This document shows positions 53,001-62,444 of a stretch of DNA of 64,000 nt, in pieces. Each line of letters begins with the position of its first letter. Position 1 is the stretch's first letter. This DNA comes from AWTP1-13 sp036280295 (GTDB lineage Bacteria; Pseudomonadota; Alphaproteobacteria; Rhizobiales; Hyphomicrobiaceae). Both the position numbers and the translations under genes were made by a program. The notes under the pieces were generated by a model. That model was not told where the DNA came from, searched no databases, and was given only the letters and a program-made list of their open reading frames with translations. The DNA lies in contig DASURA010000369.1 of NCBI GenBank assembly GCA_036280295.1, positions 1-64,000 on the forward strand, in the 5' to 3' direction.

Positions 53001-53830
53001 CTAGACTGTCGCTGTGAAAAGGTAGTAGCCGATGCTGCAAAACAGCCGGCGGCTCCTGTGTCGCTCGGCGATCGCTTCGGTCCACGCGGAGAGCTCGCTT
53101 GCACTGATTGCGGCAGCCACGTGCGCGTTGCGCCCGAGCCGGGTGAAATAGTCCGCAGGAGATTGGGCTCAAACAGCACGATACGGGTCACAATCTCGAT
53201 ACGATCAAAGCCCTCGTCCTCAAGCATCCCTCTCAACGAGCGCACCAGCCAGCCCTGGCGGACCCCAACGTCACATTCATGCTGGAGAATGCGTCGCGTC
53301 AGCGCGCGATCGGCGGCATTGATCGCGTTGGTTTCGAAATCAGGCTCGATCAGCGCGATCGAGCCTCCCGGGCGCACGACGCGCTTGAGCTCGGACAGCG
53401 CGGCGCCCGGATCGTCGAGATAGATCAGCAACCGCTCCGCGCGGCCGATATCGAAGCTGCCAGCGTTGAAAGGCAGCTGCGCAGCGTCGCCTTGCCGAAA
53501 GTCGATGGAGAGACCCGTCGCCTCGGCTCGCCGCCGCGCCTCCGCAATAAAGACGGCACTCGCATCAAGGCCTGTGACCGATCCGGTCGGGCCAACGCGC
53601 TTCGCCAGACGCAAGGTTTCAAGCCCAAATCCGCAGCCGACGTCCAGCACGGAACGGCCAACCGTGACTCCGGTCCGTTCCAACGCGATCGCCTTGAGAT
53701 CTTGGATCTCCTTCTGTGCATCGAAGGTCTCGAGAGCGCGGACATAGGCGGCGGCGTCCGTGACATCATCCAGATGCTCGAAGTTCTGCAACGAGACACC
53801 GCCTGATCCGGTTGCATCGGTGGGCGTCAT
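53001..53830 (-). pseudogene. SAM-dependent methyltransferase gene with one frameshift
   Basis: From the ATG at 53830 (GGAGGCG upstream) a class I methyltransferase is read: SAM motif VLDVGCGFGLETLRLA, then GSVTGLDASAVFIAEARRRA, FDIGRAERLLIYLDDP and RVVRPGGSIALIEPDFETNA. At about 53160, within FEPNLL, the frame is lost: the in-frame continuation to 52838 is junk, while the adjacent frame gives ADYFTRLGRNAHVAAAISAS, ELSAWTEAIAERHRSRRLFC and SIGYYLFTATV, the proper C-terminus, ending at 53001. One missing base explains it. The gene is either newly inactive or misread in sequencing. Confidence 0.8.
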
Positions 53831-53880
53831 ATTCGCCTCCGTGGAACGGCAACTCGATCGCAGTTCGTTACCGCCCCTGT

Positions 53881-54135
53881 TCAGGCTGGCCTGATCCATG
53901 CATCAGGCGTTGAGCCTTGGTTGAGGGGTGTGGCCAAGATCGCTGGAACGCGCAGCAATTCCTTGCCACACGAGTGCTTCGCGTCACCGCGCCAACGCCA
54001 CACCGCATCCACGGCCACGAACGCCAGGATCGCCTCCTTGGCCGCGCTGTCGTTCCAGGACAGGAGCGGATCAAAGGTCTGGGCCAGAGCAGGCGTCCTG
54101 AGCATGGGCACCGTCAGGATAGGGGACGCCGCCAA
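53881..54135 (-). pseudogene. HAD-family phosphatase, N-terminal remnant
   Basis: The minus strand reads SPILTVPMLRTPALAQTFDP followed by LLSWNDSAAKEAILAFVAV, which is the signal peptide end and start of exported HAD (haloacid dehalogenase-like) proteins (usual form: PLPSWND.a.K.AI..FV..VT). The catalytic DNDGT segment that should follow is absent and the rest is unrelated, so only a scrap remains. A C-terminal scrap of the same family lies on the other strand at 54606-54845. Confidence 0.5.
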
Positions 54136-54605
54136 TTACGCGCCGTCGCCGCCTGGATTGCCAGCACCTCCTCGTAGGCCTTATGGCCCTCTCGTAGGCG
54201 TGTTTGTGGGCCTACGCGTTGCCGAACGCGAACCGCCCCGCCGGCGTGTCGACCTGCCGGAATGCCTCCGCCGCGGCCAGGTAGTCGTTGCGATGCGGCC
54301 GCACCTCCACCAGGTGGTGGTCGTTGGACACGATGCCGCCCACCCCATCGCCGGCGCCAAGGATACGCCAAGCCGCGATAGCGGCGGCGGAAGCCGCCGG
54401 CCACGCTGTGCCATCCGCCTGCACCGATCACATCGCAGTCTGCATGCTGTCGGGGACTCTTGAATGTTGGGCAGAACGAGGAAATAGGGAGTAACCCGTA
54501 AATCCTATCCTCGTTTCTCCTGGGTGCCTGGCGGACAGCGCCTCATACGAATAGAGCCCATCAAATAGAGCCAATCGCCGCCATGCGAAACGGGATCGCC
54601 GACCC
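54136..54605. other. Degenerate stretch without an intact gene
   Basis: The minus strand at 54212-54424 gives a coding-like passage (SNDHHLVEVRPHRNDYLAAA, EAFRQVDTPAGRFAFGNA) and, in another frame just beyond, HKAYEEVLAIQAATARN. This may be the end of a lost gene broken by a frameshift. I do not recognise its family. Nothing else is seen here. Confidence 0.35.
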
Positions 54606-54845
54606 TCCTACGGCATCCGTCCGCAGCAGGTGATCGGGTCCATGGGCGTGACGAAATACGAGATGCGCCCGGACGGCACGCCGGCGCTGGGTCGCAGAGG
54701 CCACCGCCCTGTTCATCGACGACAGACCGGGCAAGCGGAGGGCATCAAGCATATCATCGGCCGATGGCCGATCTTCGCCTCCGGCAATTTCCGACGGCGA
54801 CAAGCAGATCCCGGAGTACATCGCAGCCTGCAGCGGCGCTGTTTC
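54606..54845 (+). pseudogene. HAD-family phosphatase, C-terminal remnant with several frameshifts
   Basis: Reading across frames gives YGIRPQQVIGSMGVTKYEMR and PDGTPAL, then VAEATALFIDDRPGK, EGIKHIIGRWPIFASGN and finally SDGDKQIPEYIAA. Together these follow the C-terminal half of exported HAD phosphatases (usual: IDDKaGKpvGIn.hIGRRPI.AfGNSDGD.qMl.w). At least three one- or two-base frame changes are needed. It is on the plus strand while the N-terminal scrap is on the minus strand, so rearrangement took place. Confidence 0.65.
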
Positions 54846-55077
54846 ATGGCCGACGCAAGTGCTGGCCTGATCATGACCTGCCTTTTCGACTTGCGCCGCC
54901 TGGCCAATCCCGGCATCGGCCGCTGGGCCAGCGATTCCGGCCTCGGCTACACGTATTTCGACAGATGATCTTGCTCGCGGCGATAGCAGGCGATAGACGG
55001 TGCGAATTTTCGCTTTTGATTTCAGCGAGTTGTGTGGTGATTCCGAGCGCCAGCGATAGTCCGCGAAGGACGCCAAA

Positions 55078-56625
55078 TCATTCCCACTCGATCGTTCCCG
55101 GCGGCTTGGATGTCACGTCGTATACGACCCGGTTGATGCCGTTCACCTCGTTGATGATCCGGGTCGCGGCCCGGCCCAGTACGTCGTGGGGGAACTCGAA
55201 GTAATCCGCGGTCATGCCGTCGGTCGAGGTGACGGCGCGCAGGGCGCAGACCTTGTCGTAGGTCCTCGCGTCTCCCATGACCCCGACCGTGCGCACCGGC
55301 AGCAGCACTGCGAACGCCTGCCAGATCCTGTCGTACAGACCGGCCTTGCGGATCTCGTCCAGGAAGATGGCGTCGGCTTGGCGCAAAACCTCCAGGTCGC
55401 CGCGGCCCACCTCCCCCAGCACACGGATCGCCAGGCCCGGCCCCGGGAAGGGATGGCGGCCGATGAAGGTCTCCGGCAACCCCAGCTCGCGGCCGAGCGC
55501 GCGCACCTCGTCCTTGAACAGCTCGCGCAGCGGCTCGACCAGCTTGAGGTTCATGCGCTCGGGCAGGCCGCCGACGTTGTGGTGCGACTTGATGGTGACG
55601 GACGGGCCGCCGGTGAAGGAAACGCTCTCGATCACGTCGGGATAGAGCGTGCCCTGGGCCAGGAACTCGGCGCCGCCGAGCCTGGCCGCCTCCTCCTCGA
55701 ACACCTCGACAAACAAGGCGCCGATGGTCTTGCGCTTTTCCTCCGGATCCGCCTTGCCCTCCAGCGCCGTCAGGAACCGTGCACTCGCGTCCACATGCAC
55801 CAGCGGGATGTTGTAATGGCCGCGGAACAGCGACACCACCTCCTGAGCCTCGTTCTGCCTGAGTAAGCCGTGGTCGACGAAAATGCAGGTGAGCTGGTCG
55901 CCGATCGCCTCGTGGATCAGCACCGCGGCGACGGCGCTGTCGACGCCGCCTGAGAGGCCGCAGATCACACGCCCCTTGCCCACTTGGCCGCGGATCCGGG
56001 CGATCTCGCTCGACTTGAAGTGCGCCATGCTCCAGTCGCCCGGCAGCCCGGCAATCTTGCGTACGAAGTTGCCGAGCAGCGCCGCGCCGCGTGGCGTGTG
56101 CGCGACCTCCGGGTGGAACTGCACGGCGTACAGGCGGCGCTGCTCATCGGCAATGGCGGCGAACGGCGCGCCCTTGGAGATCGCCACCACCTTGAAGCCG
56201 GGCGGCAGGGCGGTGACGCGGTCGCCGTGGCTCATCCAGACCGTGTCCGTCTCGCCTTCCCGCCACACGCCCTCGAACAGCGCCGACTCGGCCGTCACCT
56301 CCAGCTCGGCACGGCCGAACTCGCGGTGGTGCCCGCCCTCGACGCCGCCGCCGAGCTGCGCCACCATCGTCTGCTCGCCGTAGCAGATGCCGAGAACAGG
56401 AAGTCCGGACTGGAATACCCAGTCGGGCGCTCGGGGGGTGCCGAACTCGGTCACGCTGGCCGGACCGCCGGAGAGGATCACCGCCTTCGGCTTCAGCCGG
56501 TCGAGGGCATCCTGGGCGCGGTTGAAGGGCACGATCTCGGAATAGACCCCTTGCTCGCGCACCCGGCGTGCGATGAGCTGGGTGACCTGGCTGCCGAAGT
56601 CGATGATGAGGACGGTATCGGTCAT
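55078..56625 (-). CDS. guaA: GMP synthase (glutamine-hydrolysing) GuaA
   Basis: GuaA makes GMP from XMP, ATP and glutamine, the last step of guanine nucleotide synthesis. The true start is at 56625 (MTDTVLIIDFGSQVTQLIAR), giving 515 residues; an upstream extension of the frame to 57801 is antisense to the neighbouring reductase gene. The glutaminase half has the nucleophile in VLGICYGEQTM and the His-Glu pair in QFHPEVAHTPRG. The ATP pyrophosphatase half has the PP-loop GLSGGVDSAVAA. The C-terminal dimer domain has HPFPGPGLAIRVLGEV and ends TSKPPGTIEWE. An essential housekeeping gene. Confidence 0.99.
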   Translation of the reverse strand: MTDTVLIIDFGSQVTQLIARRVREQGVYSEIVPFNRAQDALDRLKPKAVILSGGPASVTEFGTPRAPDWVFQSGLPVLGICYGEQTMVAQLGGGVEGGHHREFGRAELEVTAESALFEGVWREGETDTVWMSHGDRVTALPPGFKVVAISKGAPFAAIADEQRRLYAVQFHPEVAHTPRGAALLGNFVRKIAGLPGDWSMAHFKSSEIARIRGQVGKGRVICGLSGGVDSAVAAVLIHEAIGDQLTCIFVDHGLLRQNEAQEVVSLFRGHYNIPLVHVDASARFLTALEGKADPEEKRKTIGALFVEVFEEEAARLGGAEFLAQGTLYPDVIESVSFTGGPSVTIKSHHNVGGLPERMNLKLVEPLRELFKDEVRALGRELGLPETFIGRHPFPGPGLAIRVLGEVGRGDLEVLRQADAIFLDEIRKAGLYDRIWQAFAVLLPVRTVGVMGDARTYDKVCALRAVTSTDGMTADYFEFPHDVLGRAATRIINEVNGINRVVYDVTSKPPGTIEWE

Positions 56626-56883
56626 GGGGGCTCCAGGGGGGGTTCCAGGTGGCGAGGCGGTAGCCAGGATGTTGCCGGGCTTTGAGAATCGTCCCGCGTG
56701 ATGCCGCGATACAGCACCCGCGCCGCAGGGGGTCAAGCGGAGGCTCCGCCCGCGGTATCCTGGCCGGTTTCCGGGCCGATCCCCTGGCCGACGGCCCGTC
56801 TCCTGCTGCGCCGTGTTTGCAATCGGCCGCGCATCTTCTACACGGTTTATCTCGCAGCCGCAGCAACAGCGATGGAGGTTCCT

Positions 56884-57816
56884 ATGGCCCACTCCGCATC
56901 CGAGCCCGCGCGGAGCGCCGTCGCGGTTGTCGGCCTCGGCAGCATCGGCGGCGTGGCGGCGGGATGCCTGGCCGACGCGGGGCACCATGGCGTCATTGCC
57001 TGCGTGCGCCGGCCGCTGGAGCGGCTCACCGTGGAGCGCCCGGAGGGCGCGGCGGAGGTGGCCATCCGGGCCCTCACCGATCCGGATATGGCAACGCCGG
57101 TCGACTGGGTGCTGCTGGCCACCAAGGTGCCGGATACGGCTGCCGCCGGGGCGTGGCTGCGCCGGCTGTGCCGGCCCTCGACCAGGGTTGCGGTGCTGCA
57201 GAACGGCATCGATCACGTGGCGCGGGTGGCTCCCTTCGCCAACGGCGCCACCGTTATTCCGATCATGGTCTACTTCAACGGCGAGCGCCTGGCGCCGGAC
57301 CGCGTGCGCATTCGCCACGTCCACGATACCCCCGATATGGAGGCCCCGGACGATGACGGCGGGCGGGCATTCGCGCAGCTGTTCGAGGGCAGCTCGCTCA
57401 GCGTGCGGCTGCTCGCCGATTTCAAGACCCAGGCCTGGCGCAAGCTGCTCGTCAACGCCGTGGCCAATCCGATGACCTGCCTGACCCTGCGCCGCCAGGA
57501 GGTGCTGCGCCACCCGGATGTCCACGCGCTCAGCTTGGCCGTGCTGCAGGAGGCCGCCGCGGTGGCGCGTGCCGACGGCGCCAGGATCGCCGACGACGAG
57601 CCGGAGCGCACCATGGCCAAGCTCATGACGTTCAGCCCCGAGCTCGGCACCTCCATGTACTTCGACCGCGTCGCCGGCCGCCCGCTGGAGGCCGACGCCC
57701 TCACCGGCGCCATCGTCGCTGCCGGCGCGCGGCTGGGCGTGCCGACGCCTCTCAACACGGCGCTGCTGGCACTCCTCAGGGCCGTGAGCGAGGCCGCGCA
57801 AGGCCCGGCGGGTTAG
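56884..57816 (+). CDS. PanE/ApbA-family 2-dehydropantoate 2-reductase-like oxidoreductase
   Basis: A 310-residue NADPH-dependent oxidoreductase of the ketopantoate reductase superfamily. The start at 56884 has GGAGG close upstream. The Rossmann motif VVGLGSIGGVAAGCLADAG is near residue 15; the catalytic Lys is in FKTQAWRKLLVNAVANPMTC and the C-terminal helical domain ends with LGVPTPLNTALLALLRAV, a typical closure. Its divergent neighbour is guaA, 258 bases away. Pantothenate synthesis is one possibility, but many family members reduce other keto acids, so I give no gene symbol. Confidence 0.9.
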   Translation: MAHSASEPARSAVAVVGLGSIGGVAAGCLADAGHHGVIACVRRPLERLTVERPEGAAEVAIRALTDPDMATPVDWVLLATKVPDTAAAGAWLRRLCRPSTRVAVLQNGIDHVARVAPFANGATVIPIMVYFNGERLAPDRVRIRHVHDTPDMEAPDDDGGRAFAQLFEGSSLSVRLLADFKTQAWRKLLVNAVANPMTCLTLRRQEVLRHPDVHALSLAVLQEAAAVARADGARIADDEPERTMAKLMTFSPELGTSMYFDRVAGRPLEADALTGAIVAAGARLGVPTPLNTALLALLRAVSEAAQGPAG

Positions 57817-57829
57817 CGAGGCGTCCGAG

Positions 57830-59281
57830 GTCTAGAACGTGTACTCAATTACATGGAGCGATGCTGGCTCACGTCTGCGTTTGTTGAGGGTTTCGGATGC
57901 CGGCCCGCCGCAACGGTCGGGGCTGGCACGGGGGCCGGCGTCCGAAAGCCTCCAGGGAAGGAACCCGCGAGTCGTGGGGCACGCCGGTGCCGCGAGCGCT
58001 ATGGGGATTTCGCCGTAGTGTGCCGATTGGCAGACGAAGGCGGGCGGCGATGAGGAGAGCAGGCCGGGCTGATGGGGCGCGGCCGTCGCGTCGGGCTGCA
58101 TTCGGCTCTGCGATTCAGCGGTGACCGAGGCTCTATCGATCGCGAAGCGCATCGTTCCCGACAAGCACCAACACGGCCGGCCCGTGGCCAGCGGCAGTGG
58201 CGCTCGGCTTTGCGGCGGTTGCAGGCTGGGAGCGTCATGATGTGTCGATCCTGGTGGTCGGGGCATGGCGTGGCCGGCAGCCTGCCTCGAAGGTCTCGAT
58301 GACGATCATGCGCCCGCCGCAGCAGGGACACGGGGTGGCGAGCACCGATTGAGGTCCGTCATCGGTGGGCGCCTCGTCCTCGGGATCGGTGGCGGCGACC
58401 TCAGAAGCTCACGCGCCTGGGCGAGGTTCTCCTCGCGGGTGCCGCCGGCGAGGAGGCCGTAGTGGCGGATGCGGTGGAAGCCCTTGGGCAGGACGTGGAT
58501 GATGAAGCGGCGGATGAACTCGTCGACCGCGACGGTCATGGTGGTGTAGCGGCTTGGCCCCTCGACCCGGTAGTCCTTGACCTTGAAGGTGACGCTCTCC
58601 GCATCGGCGGCGATCAGGCGACTGTTGGAGATGGCGACGCGGTGGGTGTAGCGCGCCAGGTAGGCGAGCACGGCCTTGGGACCGGCGAACGGGCGCTTGG
58701 AGTAGACGAACCAGCGCGTTCTCTTGAGCGGCGCCAGGAAGGCGGCGAAGGCCTTGGTGTCGGCGAGGTGGGCATGCGCGCCAAAGAAGGCGAGCTTGCC
58801 GGCCTGGTGGGCGGCGGCGAGCTTCTCCAGCATCAGGCGCCGGAACAGCCTGGAGAGCACCAGCACGGGCAGGAAGAAGTTGGGCTTGGCAGCGATCCGG
58901 CGTTTGCCGTCGGGCGAGACGCCGCCGCCCGGCACGATCATGTGCACGTGCGGGTGATGCGTCATGGCCGACCCCCAGGTGTGCAGCACCGCCGTGATGG
59001 CGATGCGGGCGCCGAGGTGCTTGGGATCGGAGGCAATGGTCAGCATGGTCTCGGCCGCGGCCTTGAACAGCAGGTCGTAGATCGCCTTCTTGTTCTGGTA
59101 GGCGATATCACCAATCGCCGCCGGCAGCGTGAAGACGATGTGGAAGTAGGGCACGGGCAAGAGCTCGGCCTGCCGCTCCTCCATCCACTCTCTCGCCGCG
59201 GCGCCCTGGCACTTGGGGCAGTGCCGATTGCGGCAGCTGTTGTAGGCGATGGTGGTATGGGCGCAGTCCTCGCAGCGCTTC
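57830..59281 (-). mobile_element. IS91-family insertion element, truncated at the transposase 5' end
   Basis: The block from about 57830 to 59281 carries an IS91-type transposase gene and the sequence expected beyond its 3' end, which includes AATCCCCATAGCG and GAGGCTTTCGGACGCCGG-like stretches of the kind seen at the ends of IS91 elements. The other end stops abruptly inside the transposase zinc-finger coding region, where apbE coding sequence begins (junction about 59279-59283). The far boundary is an estimate. No target duplication is expected for this rolling-circle type. Confidence 0.7.
58235..59281 (-). pseudogene. IS91-family transposase, 5'-truncated and frameshifted
   Basis: The surviving part starts within the zinc-binding region (RCEDCAHTTIAYNSCRNRHC, PKCQGAAAREWMEERQAELL) and includes VPYFHIVFTLPAAIGDIAYQ, HPHVHMIVPGGGVSPDGKR (the HUH-type motif), and YTHRVAISNSRLIAADAESV with the transposase Tyr region. 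Near 58401 one base is missing: the original frame continues as EVAATDPEDEAPTDDGPQSV, LATPCPCCGGRMIVIETFEA and GCRPRHAPTTRIDTS to 58235. About 40 N-terminal codons are missing, so the element cannot move by itself. Confidence 0.85.
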
Positions 59282-60230
59282 CGAAGACTGGGCCGATCGA
59301 GGTCTGGATGAGCGCTCCATCCCTTCGCTGCAAGAACAACGCGTCGAGACCCTCTCTTTGTGCAAGCACCTTGCCTTCCACGGGACCGAGTACCATGAGC
59401 GCTGTGGCCCAAGCATCTGCATCCATGCAGCTAGCGGCAACGACTGAAACTGACGCGATTCCGTTGTCGACTGGACCGCCGCGCGACCGGTCCATTGTGT
59501 GGGCCAGGCGCTTTCCTCCGAGATCGACCCAGTGCCGATAGTCGCCCGAGGTCGCAACCGCGGCGTCCCGCAACTCAATCACGCCGAGCGGACTCCGCAG
59601 CTCGTAGTCGGGCCTTTCCACCGCCACGAGCCACGGTGTTCCGTCTGCCTTGGCGCCTCGCGCTTTAAGCTCTCCATCGAGACTGACCAGCGCACTGGAG
59701 ATGCCGAAGGTCTCAACCGCACGCATCATCTCGTCCACGGCGAAGCCTTTGGCGATGCCCGAAAGGTCGAGCGCGAAATGGGCATGCTTGCGCGCACGCC
59801 TTCCGGGTACATCCAGTTCAAGAACAGTATGGGTTGGTAGCAGCCGCTCGCGAAGGGCAGCCAGAATCGCTTCCTTGTCGGGCGCGGAACGAGCGGCTCC
59901 GAAGCCCCAAGCATTGACCAGGCCTCCCAGGCCGATGTCAAAGGCTCCGCCCGAGGCGTGCCCGAACTGCAACCCCCGCTGGAGAACCTGCATGAGCTCG
60001 GCAGGCAAGGATACCCAGGCGCCCGGCGACGCCGCATTGAAGCGCATCAGATCGCTGTCGGACTTCCATGTGGACATCTGGCGGTCCACGCGGTCGACGG
60101 CGCGAGCTAATGCGGCTTCCAGCGCGGCGATATCGATCGCTGGCGACGCATAGAGCAGCGCCGACCACCGCGTTCCCATGGTGGCCCCGCTCATTGCATG
60201 ACGAAGGAGGTCAGTAGACATCTTCGGCAT
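59040..60230 (-). CDS. apbE: FAD:protein FMN transferase ApbE with IS91-derived tail
   Basis: ApbE covalently attaches FMN to Thr/Ser of target proteins in the periplasm. Key segments are seen: FDIGLGGLVNAWGFG, FALDLSGIAKGFAVDEMM (Mg/FAD site), SSALVSLDGELKARG, VATSGDYRHWVDLGGKRLAH and ASCMDADAWATALMVLG. The family part ends near QTSIGPVF (about residue 317). The stop was lost at the junction with an IS91 element, and about 80 Arg/Pro/Ser-rich residues are read from the antisense of the transposase. There is no clear signal peptide at the N-terminus. The gene overlaps the PepSY/flavodoxin/reductase gene, indicating one operon. Confidence 0.92.
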   Translation of the reverse strand: MPKMSTDLLRHAMSGATMGTRWSALLYASPAIDIAALEAALARAVDRVDRQMSTWKSDSDLMRFNAASPGAWVSLPAELMQVLQRGLQFGHASGGAFDIGLGGLVNAWGFGAARSAPDKEAILAALRERLLPTHTVLELDVPGRRARKHAHFALDLSGIAKGFAVDEMMRAVETFGISSALVSLDGELKARGAKADGTPWLVAVERPDYELRSPLGVIELRDAAVATSGDYRHWVDLGGKRLAHTMDRSRGGPVDNGIASVSVVAASCMDADAWATALMVLGPVEGKVLAQREGLDALFLQRRDGALIQTSIGPVFGSAARTAPIPPSPTTAAAIGTAPSARAPRRESGWRSGRPSSCPCPTSTSSSRCRRRLVISPTRTRRRSTTCCSRPRPRPC

Positions 60231-62430
60231 ACCTTCCTTGGGCTTTGAGCGCGAAGGGCGTCAGGCCGATCGGCGCCAACACATCGACCATCGCCTGCAT
60301 GACGCCCGCCGCCATGTCGCGCCCGCCGCAAACCATAACCTGTGCCCCGTTGGCTATGAGAGCGCGTAGGCGATCAGCATCCCTACGCAGACAATCCTGC
60401 ACATAGCCGCCGCCTTTCACGCGCGAGAAGACGGTAGCGAGGCTCGTCAGCCGCCTGTCATCCAGCCAGCCGGCAATCTCGCGCCCATAGAGAAAATCCG
60501 AGTCTGGATCGCGCCCGCCGAAATAGAGATGCATGGGCCTGCGCGCGACGTTGGCGCGAATGAATCCCGCCAGCGGGCCAACGCCAGTGCCAGCGCCGAT
60601 CAGGATCACCGGTTTTGATGCACGTGCCGGACGAAAAACCGGGTTCACCTTCACGAAGGCCTCGGCGCTGTCGCCCGGCCGAAGACCGTGAAGCATGCCG
60701 GAGCAAAGCCCGCCCGGATGCTTGCGCACGCATATCTCGACGAAGCCGTCACGAGTCGAACTGGCCAACGAGTAGTAGCGAGGCAAGCTGCAGTCCGGCG
60801 GCACAACTGCAATCAGGTCGCCTGCGGCGAAGCGCGGCCAGCCGTGCCCTGCGAGGCGCGCGAAGACGCCGCTCCTGGGCAGCGCGAAGCGCAGGACGCA
60901 GGTCGGCGCCTGGACCTCCGCACCGTAATCAATGCGCTCGATAAGCGTTAGTGTGTGAGTACGCGGCCGCTCCGACACATGGGTCAGGACCAGCTTTTCA
61001 CCCATGACATCCGACACGGTCTCACCCCATCGCGCGAACTCCTGCCCAGACTGGCGGTCGATGGTCTCCAGCGGCATCAGCGACGCCCAGCCTTTCCGCA
61101 CCAGAGCCGATTCGACATCACGGGCGAATTGGCAGAATTGCGGAAATTGACGATCGCCGAAGCCGAGGACCGCGACCGGGAAAGGCGGTGGATCGCTGAT
61201 CCCGTCGAGGCGTTTGAGGAATGCGCTGGCTGTTGCTGGAGCCGCGCCGTCACCATAGGTCGCGGTCAGCACGAACATGCGCCGCGCCGACGGATAGGAT
61301 CGCAACAAGCTGTCCATCGGGGCGGCGTGAACTCTGTGGCCGTTGGACGTCAGGGCTGCGTGCAACGTGCGGGCAAAGCCCCATGTGCTGCCGCCTTCGC
61401 TCCCGACCAGGATCACGGTGTCGGCGCTCTTGGCGGGAACGTTGTCGGCGATTGGAGCGCGAGTACGTCGCCCGCTCCACCACATCGCAGCGCCGCTCAA
61501 GCCGAGCACTGGAACGCTGAGGGCGCTGACGCCGAGCAGCAGGCCGAGCCACCAGAGCCCTTGGCCGGTGTGCAGCATGTAGATGAATTCATAGATCTGC
61601 TGGGCCGCCGAATGCGCCTGCCAAGCCAACATCTCTCCGCTCGCTGGGTCGACATAGCCCTCGCCGGCAGCGCTGGTCACGTGGAAGAGGTCATTCGGAT
61701 TCGCCGGGTTGGGAAAAGTCAGCTCGCGCAGCTGCGAAAGATCGATGCCGCGCAAAGCCTCGATTTGCTCGACCGGAAGAGCCTCGCCGCGGGTCGTCAC
61801 CGTCGGGAGAGCGGGCCCCTGCGACGTGCCGTCCGGAATTAGTCCGAACGTCGTGAGCGACAGGTAGAGCGCCGTCACCGTCGACAGGAGCAGTCCGAAA
61901 ACTGCTAACCGGCCCACTTCGGCATGCAGCCGCTGCATGCCATCGCCCCGCGCGCGACCGAGAATGTGCCGCCATCCTCCCATGCGCCGGGCGGTCATTT
62001 GCAGTCCGGACAGCGTCAGGACAAGCATTGCAAGCGCGCCAACGGCAGCGGCCATCCGTCCGCTATCGCCCAGAAAGAACGAACGATGCAGGTTGGTCAT
62101 CCAGCGTTCGAACGCCGAGCGCACGTAGTCCGAAACCGGTCTGCCGCCGGAAGGATCCACCACGCTCGCCGCCGGGCCGTCATTCCCGGAGTAGAAGGCA
62201 ATGACCTTGCCGGAGGGCAGCCGCTTGAGCTCCTCTACTCCGGGATAGGTATTGACGACTCGGCCAGCCAAGTCGGCGACGCTAACGCCCTCTGCGGGAA
62301 GCGAAACCGCTCCGGCTCTCTCCCAGGCCGGCATCACCGACAGCACCGATCCGCTGATGACGAGCGCCATCAGCGGAAGGAGGACGGAAAGGGCCAGGAC
62401 CTTATGAATCCAGCGCATCATGACATCCAT
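60211..62430 (-). CDS. PepSY membrane protein with flavodoxin and ferredoxin-NADP reductase domains
   Basis: A 739-residue flavoprotein. Residues 1-330 are a PepSY-TM module with four or so helices (KVLALSVLLPLMALVISGSV, MAAAVGALAMLVLTLSGLQM, GLWWLGLLLGVSALSVPVLG) and periplasmic loops with heme/quinone-type histidines (LHRSFFLGDSGR, LHAEVGRL, LHTGQGLWW). Residues about 345-470 are flavodoxin-like (VILVGSEGGSTWGFA, LTATYGDGAAPATASAF). The remainder is a reductase: FAD motif RYYSLASST, GGLCSGMLHGLRPGD, NADP motif LIGAGTGVGPLAGFIR, and C-terminal end GRYAEDVY. It can carry electrons from NADPH across the membrane, here with ApbE and a DUF2271 protein as partners. Confidence 0.93.
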   Translation of the reverse strand: MDVMMRWIHKVLALSVLLPLMALVISGSVLSVMPAWERAGAVSLPAEGVSVADLAGRVVNTYPGVEELKRLPSGKVIAFYSGNDGPAASVVDPSGGRPVSDYVRSAFERWMTNLHRSFFLGDSGRMAAAVGALAMLVLTLSGLQMTARRMGGWRHILGRARGDGMQRLHAEVGRLAVFGLLLSTVTALYLSLTTFGLIPDGTSQGPALPTVTTRGEALPVEQIEALRGIDLSQLRELTFPNPANPNDLFHVTSAAGEGYVDPASGEMLAWQAHSAAQQIYEFIYMLHTGQGLWWLGLLLGVSALSVPVLGLSGAAMWWSGRRTRAPIADNVPAKSADTVILVGSEGGSTWGFARTLHAALTSNGHRVHAAPMDSLLRSYPSARRMFVLTATYGDGAAPATASAFLKRLDGISDPPPFPVAVLGFGDRQFPQFCQFARDVESALVRKGWASLMPLETIDRQSGQEFARWGETVSDVMGEKLVLTHVSERPRTHTLTLIERIDYGAEVQAPTCVLRFALPRSGVFARLAGHGWPRFAAGDLIAVVPPDCSLPRYYSLASSTRDGFVEICVRKHPGGLCSGMLHGLRPGDSAEAFVKVNPVFRPARASKPVILIGAGTGVGPLAGFIRANVARRPMHLYFGGRDPDSDFLYGREIAGWLDDRRLTSLATVFSRVKGGGYVQDCLRRDADRLRALIANGAQVMVCGGRDMAAGVMQAMVDVLAPIGLTPFALKAQGRYAEDVY

Positions 62431-62444
62431 CCCTGCACGTAGGC

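Noticed and set aside
54630..54968. Intact 112-codon gene on the plus strand
   Set aside because: The frame is open by chance; homology to HAD phosphatases jumps between frames, so it is a pseudogene.
56626..57801. N-terminal extension of the guaA frame
   Set aside because: GuaA homology begins exactly at the ATG at 56625; the extension is antisense to the PanE-like gene.
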